DNA of 64,000 bases from Trichomonas vaginalis G3 (GCF_026262505.1 NC_067205.1:17298001-17362000); one strand, 5' to 3'. Shown: positions 21,736 to 30,287, counted from the first letter of the stretch. A program made the numbers and translations. The notes: generated by a model not told the origin, from the sequence alone.

Positions 21736-22016
21736 CAAACATTTCTCTTCTTTACTTCATGAGGTACTGAACGTCTATGATATAAGTCAATAGCAACGTC
21801 ATTTAAAGGAAATGCTCTTGCATGGACTTCGTCCTCGCCGCGTTGCGGCTTTATGAACTCATGAATTCTATCATAACTTATTGCACCATTATAGTCTTTA
21901 ATGAAGTCAGCGAGTGCTTTTTTGTTTGTTGCGTAATGTTTTGCTACTTCTATGTTAGCTTCTGTAAGAAGTTGTTTTATTTCCGAGTGTTCTAACTTAG
22001 ACAACTTCCGATACAT
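21735..22016 (-). CDS. Small helical protein of element 2 with in-frame mini-hairpin
   Basis: A 93-residue protein starting MYRKLSKLEHSEIKQLLTEA at 22016. It is mostly helical and charged. The segment KPQRGEDEVHARAF is encoded by a GC-rich double hairpin (21824-21849). The segment RPQSGEGEARENV in the gene at 33404 is encoded by the related hairpin there, so the segment looks like an inserted mini-element that kept the frame. Divergent from the plus-strand gene at 22105 across a very AT-rich spacer. Function unknown. Confidence 0.45.
   Translation of the reverse strand: MYRKLSKLEHSEIKQLLTEANIEVAKHYATNKKALADFIKDYNGAISYDRIHEFIKPQRGEDEVHARAFPLNDVAIDLYHRRSVPHEVKKRNV
21824..21849. repeat. GC-rich double mini-hairpin
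   Basis: Two adjacent perfect hairpins: GGAC-TTC-GTCC (21824-21834) and GCCGC-GTT-GCGGC (21837-21849), separated by TC. The reverse complement is nearly the sequence at 33514-33539. It lies inside the gene at 21735-22016. Confidence 0.7.
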
Positions 22017-22104
22017 CTTTAGTAGGAAATAAAAAAATATTTTTTGAAAAAATTAGATTAGATTTTTTAAGTTATTTTTAAAATAACTTAATATTTTTAT
22101 TTTA

Positions 22105-22698
22105 ATGAAACACATGCAAGATTGCAAGTTCTTTTCATACAATGCTCTCGCTACTGCCATCAAGAATGAGTTCAATAATGCTTCAAATGTTACTGTTATC
22201 TTTAACAAGAAGTTTGTGAAAGAATCTAAGTTTGGTCAGTATGTCAGACCATTAGCTATCGTCATTGACCGCAAACGTTATACTTCACAAGAGTTAGCAG
22301 TAGTTTTGAAACAAAAGAGTTTCTTCGTGAATGTCAAAGATACTCATTATACTGTTATAAAGAACTCTAATATTGACTCCTTCAGTATTGCTTTAAATCT
22401 TTCCGAACAGAAAGAATATAAGAAGGGTGAAACATCTGTGAAATATTATCCTTCATCTCTGAAGACAATAACGAACAAAGATTTATACAGAAATTCTTAC
22501 CAAAGGTTGAAGAAGCTTCTATTGACATTGACGAAGGAAGTGAAATGGTTGAAGAAATTGAACCTGAAGCTTTATAAGAAAATATATTTTTGGTTAGTCT
22601 TCATATCGATATTTTACAACAATTCCCCAATGTATAAACTTTTTCATACGCTTTTTCATAAGCTTTATATACCTTCAGAAATTTTGCATAATCTTTAG
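22105..22698 (+). CDS. Basic unknown protein of element 2
   Basis: An open 197-residue frame beginning MKHMQDCKFFSYNALATAIK, lysine-rich, with alternating helix and strand character (VRPLAIVIDRKRYTSQELAV). The last 60 residues become hydrophobic and may overrun the true end, because they overlap the opposite gene at 22601-22810. No known motif. It is divergent from the gene at 22016; the spacer of about 90 bp is almost pure A/T. Confidence 0.4.
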   Translation: MKHMQDCKFFSYNALATAIKNEFNNASNVTVIFNKKFVKESKFGQYVRPLAIVIDRKRYTSQELAVVLKQKSFFVNVKDTHYTVIKNSNIDSFSIALNLSEQKEYKKGETSVKYYPSSLKTITNKDLYRNSYQRLKKLLLTLTKEVKWLKKLNLKLYKKIYFWLVFISIFYNNSPMYKLFHTLFHKLYIPSEILHNL

Positions 22699-22810
22699 AA
22701 GCATTTAGATATTGTTTAAATGCTTTGTATGTCTTCAGAAATTTTGCATAATCTTTTACATGTTGTTCGTTCTCTTCTTCTGTCATGAGTTCCGAATATT
22801 CTAAATTCAT
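22601..22810 (-). CDS. Small repeat-containing helical protein of element 2
   Basis: A 69-residue frame starting MNLEYSELMTEEENEQHVK. Two near-identical helical repeats follow, DYAKFLKTYKAFKQYLN and DYAKFLKVYKAYEKAYEK, encoded by a direct repeat visible at about 22660-22760. It is likely an amphipathic helical bundle. It overlaps the 3' end of the plus-strand frame at 22105. Function is unknown. Confidence 0.4.
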   Translation of the reverse strand: MNLEYSELMTEEENEQHVKDYAKFLKTYKAFKQYLNASKDYAKFLKVYKAYEKAYEKVYTLGNCCKISI

Positions 22811-22867
22811 GTTCTTTCATATGAGATAAAATTTTATAAAAAAAATAAAATTAGCTTAGATTTTTTT

Positions 22868-23693
22868 ATTCTTCCTCTTTGAAGTTATCGAAATATTCTG
22901 TTATTTTTTCCTTCAGTAATGTTAAGTCTTCTTTGAATGTAATATTGTGCAACCTTTGATGTCATAGTGTGTTTGAGGAAGAGTATTTTTGACAATTTCC
23001 TTTATTTGCTCATTCGGTGTCATTGAAATCGGTAAGTGTTCACGATAGAACCAGTTTCTGTCAGATTTATATATTTTAGCTAAGTCATAAAAGCTCTTGT
23101 TGTTTCTTCTGACTAAATGCAACATAACCATATCTTTATCTTCTTCTTTCTCCAACTCTTCAGTATATATCATATACTTATAACTCTTTTCCTTTCCTTT
23201 TGGTACCGAACGTGGTATTCTTTTCTGAATGCTTTTGTCTTTGGATTCAATGACTTCATCTTTTGCATGAAGTTTCTTTTCCATCTCTTCACGTTCTTGT
23301 CTATGAATTTCATCTAACATCATGAAAATATAACAAGCGTAACGAGGTGAAGCCCACATTGCTACAGCATTTACTAAAAGTCTATGAACATAATAACCTT
23401 TCAAACCAGGAGCCAAATTTCTTGCGATTTTCGTACGGAATCTCTTCTCTCGGTTTTTCCGAGGAAGCAATCATATGAGGAAATTCTTCTAAAAGTTCTT
23501 TTGTCTGTTGGTTTTCAAACCAATGATATGCTTGCTTTGTAGAACGAAGAGCATTCAAAATACTTTGCATTTGGTACATATCGTCTTTGACCGAACGAAT
23601 GAGACGTAACTGTTTGTTATACTGTATGTACTCGTATTCTTCATTTATAGCTTCATGGACTATAACTGTTGTTGTGTTCTCTGTTGTTGACAT
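22868..23693 (-). pseudogene. KilA-N-type DNA-binding protein with coiled coil (element 2, broken)
   Basis: The start is placed at the ATG at 23691-23693, after the shared leader motif. The middle part has IARNLAPGLKGYYVHRLLVN and AVAMWASPRYACYIFMMLDEI. This is the KilA-N pattern, in which a basic stretch is followed by Y-V-H, then A-x-W-x-S-P-x-F/Y-A. A coiled coil (EMEKKLHAKDEVIESK) follows, then a domain with LVRRNNKSFYDLAKIYKSDR that resembles the C-terminal domains paired with KilA-N in poxviruses and phages. KilA-N is a viral DNA-binding fold. Broken about once or twice. It is tandem with a second KilA-N gene at 23839. Confidence 0.6.
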
Positions 23694-23711
23694 ATCTGTC
23701 TTTACATACAA

Positions 23712-23757
23712 AAAAAAAAAATAAATAAAAATAAAACTAACTTTATTTTCTGACTTT
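23712..23757 (-). promoter_or_regulatory. KilA-N leader block, copy 1
   Basis: On the minus strand an A/T block GTTAGTTTTATTTTTATTT leads into TTTTTGTATGTAAAGACAG and then ATG. An almost identical block lies at 25466-25510 before another gene, and a shorter version TTTTGTATGTAAGAACAG precedes the gene at 24393. The repeated leader suggests common control. Confidence 0.5.
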
Positions 23758-23838
23758 CACAAAAAGACCAAAAAATAAACGCTTTACATGTATTTTCAGC
23801 AACTTCGTCAAATAATTTTATAGCTTTATCTATCTCAT

Positions 23839-24393
23839 CTACTTCAAACGTTTCTTTACCTTTCGTGGAGCACCATACATTTTCTCAAAAACTTCAAGCA
23901 GTTCTGTTTCAGCAGCTCTCATATCATTAACGAACACAACCTTGACTCTATTGACTGTACTGTCATATCTTTGAGTTATATTATATGTTCTTCCTATCTT
24001 ATATCTCTTTGTATTGAAGTCCTTCGGTTTCTGAACGATGTAAAGTAAGCCTTCACTGCAACGTTCCGTATCGAATGAACCATAAGTTATGAAGTTATAT
24101 CCAACAACTGGGTCTAACCATAACAAAACTATTGGTATAAGACTTTTGTCTATAAGATATGCTGTAGTTCCATAGAATCTTACTGATATCATAAGCTCAG
24201 GATTTCTTGTCAAAATTTTCTGAGTAGAAGCAATTCTAACCCAGTCGTTTGTTTTCTTTCCAGATGGAGATATAATGTCTGACAAAGAATATTTGTTGTA
24301 TTTCTTTGAGTATCTTACGTTTAAATCACCTATTCTAACCACTTTGGTGTCATTGTCTATCTTTCTAACTGTTTCAAACTCAATGTTTGACAT
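23839..24393 (-). CDS. KilA-N plus GIY-YIG-like (T5orf172-type) protein of element 2
   Basis: The start is taken at the ATG at 24391-24393 (MSNIEFETVRKIDNDTKVV), since the upstream frame begins only at a TTG. Residues about 25-100 form a KilA-N-like domain: YNKYSLSDIISPSGKKTNDW, then RFYGTTAYLIDKSLIPIVLL with a WLDP motif. Residues about 110-175 form a T5orf172/MUG113-type GIY-YIG-like domain: LLYIVQKPKDFNTKRYKIGR, then RAAETELLEVFEKMYGA. This pairing is known from phages and large DNA viruses, where it is thought to bind or nick DNA. The palindromic array at 24463-24522 lies about 70 bp upstream. The C-terminal end may be altered. A role as element regulator or nuclease is inference. Confidence 0.65.
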   Translation of the reverse strand: MSNIEFETVRKIDNDTKVVRIGDLNVRYSKKYNKYSLSDIISPSGKKTNDWVRIASTQKILTRNPELMISVRFYGTTAYLIDKSLIPIVLLWLDPVVGYNFITYGSFDTERCSEGLLYIVQKPKDFNTKRYKIGRTYNITQRYDSTVNRVKVVFVNDMRAAETELLEVFEKMYGAPRKVKKRLK

Positions 24394-24462
24394 TTCTGTT
24401 CTTACATACAAAATAACTAATGAAATTCATTATTTTTGTGCTGAATTCAATAAAAATAATGT

Positions 24463-24522
24463 TGAGGTGAAGAGGTGAGATCTCACCTGTTTTTTCACCT
24501 GTTTTTTCACCTCTTTTTTCAC
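24463..24522. promoter_or_regulatory. Half-site array with palindrome AGGTGAGATCTCACCT, element 2
   Basis: Centred on the perfect palindrome AGGTGAGATCTCACCT (24473-24488), with GAGGTGA to its left and two or three TTTTTTCACCT units at about 12 bp spacing to its right. The same palindrome occurs at 8354-8369 in element 1. It lies upstream of the KilA-N/GIY-YIG gene and downstream of the gene at 24593. Confidence 0.6.
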
Positions 24523-24592
24523 AAGCGTTTTACATGAATTGTACGATGTATATTTGAAATCCTAAACAATTTCGTAGCTTCTATTTCTTCTT

Positions 24593-25456
24593 TTAGTACA
24601 TCAAAAGTTTAACAATGCCGAAAGTTTCTTTATACTTCTTCTTGACGTCAGACAGAAGGAAATCTTCTGCTGTTGGATAGTTTTTATTAAGAAATGTCAA
24701 CATATCCATTTTATCTTCTGCTGGCTTTTCTGCTTCTTTCTTTAAGTCTGCATAGTCGTTTCGCATTCTTTCTATCTCTTTGACTGAGTAGTTATATTTT
24801 TCTATTGCTGCTTTACATTTTGAACATTGCGGCATCGTTTTTGCGTTATACATTGAAATAAAACCAGCTAGAACAACTAAGGCGTCAATGGTTTTCTTTA
24901 ACTCAAAAGCTGCTGGTTTTATCTGTTCATTCCATACCTTACCTCTTCTATCTTTATCTCTTATCTGCCATACACATTTTGCAACTAATGAAACAAAGTT
25001 ATCGTATGTCTTAAATTCTTCGGATTTGTAAAGGTCAGAAATATTTTTATAAACCATGTCGCAATCTTTGTCCATAACTTTATGGTTGCAATGAAAACCA
25101 AGGAATTCATAATTTACCTTTCGTATGAACTTCTTTATTTCTACTGAGTCAGTTGCTTTGACTTCAATTTCGTCGAATTCAGGAATAGTTAGTTTTTGTT
25201 GTTGGATTTCAGGCAATTTGGGTAAATGGTCGATGAGGTCCTCCATTTCATAAAGATACTGTTCATTTGTTTCATCTTTCGCACTACAGTCTAAATTACT
25301 TGTTAAAAGTTCTTGCTTTATCTTCTGGATTTCTGTTTCAAAAGTATATGAAGAAGGAATGAAGCTTTTCATCTCTACCAACATTGACGTAGGATTCATG
25401 ACTAGCGAGTTTGGTGCTGTTGTTGTGGACAGAGTCCCGCCGATTGTTGAAATCAT
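24593..25456 (-). CDS. Unknown helical protein with CxxC motif (element 2)
   Basis: The start is either the ATG at 25465 or, by analogy with the two KilA-N genes, the second ATG at 25456 (MISTIGGTLSTT). About 287 residues, helical and charged. A mid-segment reads VNYEFLGFHCNHKVMDKDCD and a later one MPQCSKCKAAIEKYNY, giving paired cysteines that could bind zinc. The last part is a coiled-coil-like KEIERMRNDYADLKKEAEK. It shares the leader block of the KilA-N module and is the third gene of that set. No family recognised. Confidence 0.5.
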   Translation of the reverse strand: MISTIGGTLSTTTAPNSLVMNPTSMLVEMKSFIPSSYTFETEIQKIKQELLTSNLDCSAKDETNEQYLYEMEDLIDHLPKLPEIQQQKLTIPEFDEIEVKATDSVEIKKFIRKVNYEFLGFHCNHKVMDKDCDMVYKNISDLYKSEEFKTYDNFVSLVAKCVWQIRDKDRRGKVWNEQIKPAAFELKKTIDALVVLAGFISMYNAKTMPQCSKCKAAIEKYNYSVKEIERMRNDYADLKKEAEKPAEDKMDMLTFLNKNYPTAEDFLLSDVKKKYKETFGIVKLLMY

Positions 25457-25465
25457 ATCTTGCAT

Positions 25466-25510
25466 ACAAAATAAAAAAAATAAATAAAAATAAAACTAAC
25501 TTTATTTTTT
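25466..25510 (-). promoter_or_regulatory. KilA-N leader block, copy 2
   Basis: A near-copy of 23712-23757: minus strand GTTAGTTTTATTTTTATTT followed by T-rich sequence and TTTTGTATGCAAGATATG. The likeness extends through the start region of the downstream gene. Confidence 0.5.
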
Positions 25511-25541
25511 CTATCTTAAGGAAATTCATGAAAATTCATGA

Positions 25542-25587
25542 GGGTAGAAATGAGGTTAGAAATGAGGTTAGATCTAACCATCTACCC
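25542..25587. promoter_or_regulatory. Half-site array with palindrome GGTTAGATCTAACC
   Basis: Half-sites GGGTAGAAAT and GAGGTTAGAAAT repeat at about 12 bp steps and end in the palindrome GGTTAGATCTAACC (25566-25579). An inverted TCTACCC follows and mirrors the first GGGTAGA. It has the same geometry as the GGTGAG arrays at 8329 and 24463, with a changed half-site. Upstream of the gene at 25456 and downstream of the integrase. Confidence 0.6.
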
Positions 25588-25676
25588 TAAACATTATTTT
25601 TGGTGTAAATTTATGAAAACATTAATAATTTCATGACTGTTCTCATTCATGTCTGATTTACATCCAACGAAAAAGT

Positions 25677-26762
25677 TTAAATGAATTTTCTTATTCTTTC
25701 TGGCTTATTTTTGTCTTTCCAATACTCCCGCTCTAATGGTCCCAGATGTGTTGGCTTTGACTCTCTCAAGTTCTTAGATGGTATAACATCTTCAACGCCT
25801 CCTTCATATCTTACTTTATAAGTGTCATCGTTTATGTTGTAGCCAAGTATTTCAATAACCACTCCTCGCTTTGCTTCGTCAATGGTTTCAGCAAGTTTGC
25901 CATTACTACTTTCGACTAATTTATGTCGAGGGTAAAACGCAATAGAGTCGTCAGCAGCTTTTATAAGATATCCATTACCTTGCGTAGAGTCTACGATATA
26001 ATAGTTTCTACTTAACCTTAAATGTTTCTTTGTCAACGGCTTGTCGTCAAGAACTACACGAACTTTTGTACCAGGAATGAGGGTAAATTGTGTTGAATTT
26101 CTGATATTTTGTGTTTGGCTTCGTTTCTTTTGTATATACTTTTCTTCTTGTTGTTGTGTCATTGAATTTGGTGTATGTCCTGTTGTAGAATGTGTTGAGG
26201 AATTATATACTTCGAGAAAGTGTTTCATTGTTTCTTCGGTAAAGTCTCGCTCTTGGTTTAAATCTCTGAGCGTTCTTATGAAGCGGTTTATGATGCCGAG
26301 TATGTTATGATTATGGTCTTCAGTAGTGTAGTGAGTTATGTTATGCTTAATGAGAAATTCTGTGATTTCATTGCTGAGGTATGCTGAATCCTGGTCTGAT
26401 GTTAAAGTACTTGGGTTATGTTCTGCTACAAACTTTTGTAAAACTCTTAACACTTCACGAGTTCCTTTGTTCCTCATTGGATATGCATATGCTTTACGAG
26501 TGTTAACATTTATGAAGATGAGGAATGGTTTATGTCCTCCTTTTCTGCTTTGAATGAGAGTGTCAAATTGGTATGCGTCAGGAGTGTTGGAGTAAATTGG
26601 TAAAAAGTAGTCGTAAGGGTTTATTTTTGTTTGATGTACAACATTTTTGTCAAAGAACTTTTTCACTTCAGCTCTGTTAGTAAATCCCCAACTTTTTGCT
26701 GCTTCATTGAACTTCTTAAATGACCTCCATGGATGTTGTTCGAATACTTCTTTCAAACTCAT
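25677..26762 (-). CDS. INT: Retroviral-type integrase of element 2
   Basis: A 361-residue open frame. After a short helical N-terminal part (WRSFKKFNEAAKSWGF) comes an RNase H-like rve core. It shows DAYQFDTLIQSRKGGHKPF, then FINVNTRKAYAYPM, then STLTSDQDSAYLSNEI, then NILGIINRFIRTLRDLN and a terminal helix with YNSSTHSTTGHTPNSM. The C-terminal region has an SH3-like part (FTLIPGTKVRVVL) and a chromodomain-like tail (YKVRYEGGVEDVIPSKNLRE, about residues 300-345). In Polintons this enzyme joins element ends to host DNA and makes 6 bp duplications, as seen here at 12620 and 35673. It looks open over its full length. Confidence 0.85.
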   Translation of the reverse strand: MSLKEVFEQHPWRSFKKFNEAAKSWGFTNRAEVKKFFDKNVVHQTKINPYDYFLPIYSNTPDAYQFDTLIQSRKGGHKPFLIFINVNTRKAYAYPMRNKGTREVLRVLQKFVAEHNPSTLTSDQDSAYLSNEITEFLIKHNITHYTTEDHNHNILGIINRFIRTLRDLNQERDFTEETMKHFLEVYNSSTHSTTGHTPNSMTQQQEEKYIQKKRSQTQNIRNSTQFTLIPGTKVRVVLDDKPLTKKHLRLSRNYYIVDSTQGNGYLIKAADDSIAFYPRHKLVESSNGKLAETIDEAKRGVVIEILGYNINDDTYKVRYEGGVEDVIPSKNLRESKPTHLGPLEREYWKDKNKPERIRKFI

Positions 26763-26781
26763 TTAAGTAAAGTTAAAGATT

Positions 26782-29493
26782 TCATTGAACGCGGTACCAT
26801 GCGAATACAGTCACAAATGGTGGCATATAATCTGCACCCGAGCCTGTTGGATTTGTTGTGAAAGTGTGTGAATGATTTCCTCCTGGTTCAGTTGGTCGAA
26901 AAATCTTTTTTGCTGAATTGTTATAAGATGGAGATAAAACATCATTGCCAGCTTCATACTCTGAGTTGTATAATGGGTGGTCTCTTAATGAGTGGCTATG
27001 GTCGCCAGAAAAGTTTGTAGTTCCTGTATGAGTGTGCGGTGGAAGGTTTGCTTCTTTAATTTTCTTCGAACCACCTGTTTGCTTTGAATATCTAGCACAG
27101 TATAAGAATTTATCTACAATCTGCTTCCACGTACCAAAACCTAAAACACTTGCTGGATTTGTTGAGTTCATTGACGTATAAATAGAGCCTATAGGATATA
27201 ATGTTTGAAGTATTTCAGTCTTTAATGTTTGAAGCTCTGTTTTGTCTGCTTTCTTATCTAACATTGCTGGTAGTTCATATGCTTCAAAGTTTCTGGCATG
27301 ACCTTCGATATTCCTGCAACTGTTATCTAAATTGTTTAGTGTATCTTTTACGCTTGTACTTGGATTCTCTAAAGGTGCACTTGAACCAAGGTCAAAGTTC
27401 AATATTATGTCGTCTGCTCTAACAGTAGTGAAGGATTCATGTGTATGGTTTTTGTCTGCTTTACTGTCTAAAGAAGTTTGAAGTTCATTTATATCGGAGA
27501 TATTGTGTTTATGAGATTTCAAAACTTTGTTCGTTGCGTCAAGTTCATCTTTGTCAGCTTTACTTTTAATAGCATCTTCAAAAGTTATTTTTGCCTTAAC
27601 TCTCAATGTAAATCTTGGTTCAACTAATACACCGTTAACAAAGAAGTATGAAGCATAAATTTCATCGTTATAACCAAATGCTTCTGGTGCTTTACCTGTG
27701 TCATACTGTACAGTACAGTGTATGTCATAACCTTTAGCACGAATGAATTTATATCTTCTTTCATTAACATCTTTCGTCTTCACTTCTTCATCTTGTGTTA
27801 AATATCCATGGTAGTCCGTTATAATCTGTTCATCTGAACTTATATAATGAACATGGTTTTTATCTGCTTTATTATCTAATTTCTCATTAACATCATTCAC
27901 CTCTAATTCAACTCTTCCTCCAGAACTCTTATTATCATTTATTTTCTTCATTAATTCCGTAATTACATCATAAAGACTATATTCTGTTTTCGGTTTTGTA
28001 AATAATGAGTCAAAATTTCTTTTCATCATTACATCGCCTACATTAATGATATCACCAATTCCTTTTTCATTTATTCTCTTCATTAATTCTGCAATAATGA
28101 CGAATATATAATCTGTTAATTTATTCTCTTCATCGAGGGTTATAGAATGTTTTGAAATTGAATCATTAACTCCTCTAAATAAATCAATAACTTCAGGATA
28201 CACGTTTTTAATGTCTCGAATAACCCGACCAGTATCCTCTGGTTTCTTCTCTTCTTCGTTCCCGTCGTTACGCGGCTTTATGTCTCTAGCCATCATCAAC
28301 GCAGCCATAACCGGAGGGTTTGTTGCTACCTGTTCGAAAATCCGTCCGTTATGTACGGTATATCTAAATAATTTCTTTGTGTTTGTTAAAACATTTGAAA
28401 CAAGTCTTTTAAAACCATCTACAAAATTTCCTGTTTCACCTAATGTTCTTGCAGCATTTACAAGCTCACCCATTCCCGCTTTTGACCCCAAAAACATCCA
28501 TATTGCATTTATTTCACTCTGTATAGTTGTCCATTCAGCGAAACTAACACCCGCATTCGCTAAGCTGAAAATGAAATTCAGTGGATCGAACTTAATTCCG
28601 CCTTCTTTTTCAATTTCAACGAACTCACTAACATGAGATTTTAAGTATTCTTTCGTTAAAATCGTTTTTCCTGATGTCATGCTGTTAACGGAACTATCAC
28701 CATCAAAAGTTAACGAATTCAATTTCGTCATTGATGCTTTTATTTCATACACCACTTTATCAATAGTTTTTGGCTCACCTTCTTTAGAAGTGTATGAAAC
28801 ATTAATGAATGAATTATATGTATTCATGAATGAGTTAAAATCAATGATTTTCATTAATGAAGCTTTTAATGATTCATTAACTGTTGAATCCCTTAATTCA
28901 ATTAATGAAGCATCCTTAATGAAAGGTACACTACAAACCGTTGAATTTGGATCAAATGCCGTAGTCGGAGAAGGAGTATTAATGATATAAGTCATTAAAT
29001 CATTAAGTGACGTAAATAATGTTGTTGTTTTTGATTTAATTTCTTTAGCATCTGTTATATACGGTAATTTTATTTCTGTAGTTTCTGAATTAAAGATATT
29101 CGCTAAAATGTTTTGTAAACTGTTTTGAACAGCTGTATAAACCGTTGAATTCGGAACTCTTACGATTTCACCATCCTTAATAAAGGGCATTGCACATGGC
29201 GTAGTGCTTGGGTCAAATCTTTCGGGATTATAATTCAACATATATTCTAACGCTTCATGAACAGACTTATATACTGTTGTGTCGTTCTTCATGACAACTT
29301 CACCATTTACAATGAATGGCATAGTACATGGAGTTAAAATTGGGTCAAACTTTTCATAGTCCTTCCATGTTATATATTTCTCAGTATTTCCATCAGAAAT
29401 AACAATATATTTGTCAGTAAGTGTGAGAGAGTATTGACCAAAATATAAACGTTTAGCTCTGTCAGCTTCATACGCATATGCAGCTATACTCAT
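26782..29493 (-). CDS. Phage-tail-collar-type fiber protein of element 2 (903 aa)
   Basis: The largest intact gene of the element. The N-terminal third has repeats of the form FDPxxTxCxMPFIxDGExV (for example around residues 48-70 and 92-112). The middle is helical with repeated SKADKDEL, NKADKNHVH and SKADKNHTH motifs, typical of phage fiber shafts. The last 150 residues are a collar-type domain: LYPIGSIYTSMNSTNPASVL, then GFGTWKQI, paired histidines in LPPHTHTG, GDHSHS and GNHSHTF, and the closing PPFVTVFAWYRVQ. In phages such domains form trimeric receptor-binding tips with metal held by HxH motifs. Here a host-attachment fiber is the natural reading, but no function is shown. It starts at 29493, divergent from the gene at 29511. 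Confidence 0.75.
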   Translation of the reverse strand: MSIAAYAYEADRAKRLYFGQYSLTLTDKYIVISDGNTEKYITWKDYEKFDPILTPCTMPFIVNGEVVMKNDTTVYKSVHEALEYMLNYNPERFDPSTTPCAMPFIKDGEIVRVPNSTVYTAVQNSLQNILANIFNSETTEIKLPYITDAKEIKSKTTTLFTSLNDLMTYIINTPSPTTAFDPNSTVCSVPFIKDASLIELRDSTVNESLKASLMKIIDFNSFMNTYNSFINVSYTSKEGEPKTIDKVVYEIKASMTKLNSLTFDGDSSVNSMTSGKTILTKEYLKSHVSEFVEIEKEGGIKFDPLNFIFSLANAGVSFAEWTTIQSEINAIWMFLGSKAGMGELVNAARTLGETGNFVDGFKRLVSNVLTNTKKLFRYTVHNGRIFEQVATNPPVMAALMMARDIKPRNDGNEEEKKPEDTGRVIRDIKNVYPEVIDLFRGVNDSISKHSITLDEENKLTDYIFVIIAELMKRINEKGIGDIINVGDVMMKRNFDSLFTKPKTEYSLYDVITELMKKINDNKSSGGRVELEVNDVNEKLDNKADKNHVHYISSDEQIITDYHGYLTQDEEVKTKDVNERRYKFIRAKGYDIHCTVQYDTGKAPEAFGYNDEIYASYFFVNGVLVEPRFTLRVKAKITFEDAIKSKADKDELDATNKVLKSHKHNISDINELQTSLDSKADKNHTHESFTTVRADDIILNFDLGSSAPLENPSTSVKDTLNNLDNSCRNIEGHARNFEAYELPAMLDKKADKTELQTLKTEILQTLYPIGSIYTSMNSTNPASVLGFGTWKQIVDKFLYCARYSKQTGGSKKIKEANLPPHTHTGTTNFSGDHSHSLRDHPLYNSEYEAGNDVLSPSYNNSAKKIFRPTEPGGNHSHTFTTNPTGSGADYMPPFVTVFAWYRVQ

Positions 29494-29510
29494 ATTTTAA
29501 TGAGAATAAA

Positions 29511-30287
29511 ATGTTGTTCTATTTGCAAAGTACAGACCCGAACGAATACGGGACAGTAAAACTACAAACAAACTTAGGTCTACAGAATGAGCCACTTGCA
29601 TTCAGAATGGTTGACTTTAATACTATTGCTTCATTCGTTATAACTGACGAAACAGATTTCATGGAGCTTGAAATAGATGGAAAGAAGCACGAAATAAGAT
29701 TTCACAATAATGTAGAATATAAGATGGAAACATTAGCTGGAGTGTTAAATGCTCTCATAAATACTACAATAAACAAGGATAACGGAGAAAACTTAATGAA
29801 TGTTAAACTTATTGCAGGAGTTTTGAAGTTCAGTTATGTGAAGGAGTTTAAGATAACGCGAATGAGTCATAGAGTTCAATTGCTTCTGGGAGCATACCAT
29901 ATGACATTTCCTTTGAAAAGTGTTGACAAAACGATTGAGATGAAATCTGTTCCATACGTATGTTATGGCAATTGTTTGTATATTGAGTCTAAAATAGCTA
30001 ATGTCACAGGTATTTCAGGAGTTAATAGTAAAGGTTCAGTAGAATATAAGTCTTTCTGTTATGAAGTCAATTCAATGTTCATTCCAAACGTTCCTGTCAT
30101 AGCAACTCATTTAGGTAAATGGGTTCGCATTAGTCCTCATAATTTGAAAGACATGCAATTCAGACTTGTTGACTTTCAAGGCGAGCCCGTAGTACTGAAG
30201 GCACCAGTGCGAATGACTGTTGAAGTTGACTTTTTAGAAAATATTAAATGCAACAGCTTACAAGAGAACTCAGAGCTAAAAATATAA
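29511..30287 (+). CDS. Minor-capsid-like protein B of element 2
   Basis: The ATG at 29511 (MLFYLQSTDPNEYGTVKLQT) is chosen over an upstream TTG because the divergent fiber gene starts at 29493. It has 258 residues and is beta-rich with few helices (FVITDETDFMELEIDGKKHE; MTVEVDFLE near the end). Size and strand content resemble the genes at 17335 and 32522. Penton-type or other minor capsid protein is inference. Its stop overlaps the next gene's start at 30248 by about 40 bp. Confidence 0.5.
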   Translation: MLFYLQSTDPNEYGTVKLQTNLGLQNEPLAFRMVDFNTIASFVITDETDFMELEIDGKKHEIRFHNNVEYKMETLAGVLNALINTTINKDNGENLMNVKLIAGVLKFSYVKEFKITRMSHRVQLLLGAYHMTFPLKSVDKTIEMKSVPYVCYGNCLYIESKIANVTGISGVNSKGSVEYKSFCYEVNSMFIPNVPVIATHLGKWVRISPHNLKDMQFRLVDFQGEPVVLKAPVRMTVEVDFLENIKCNSLQENSELKI

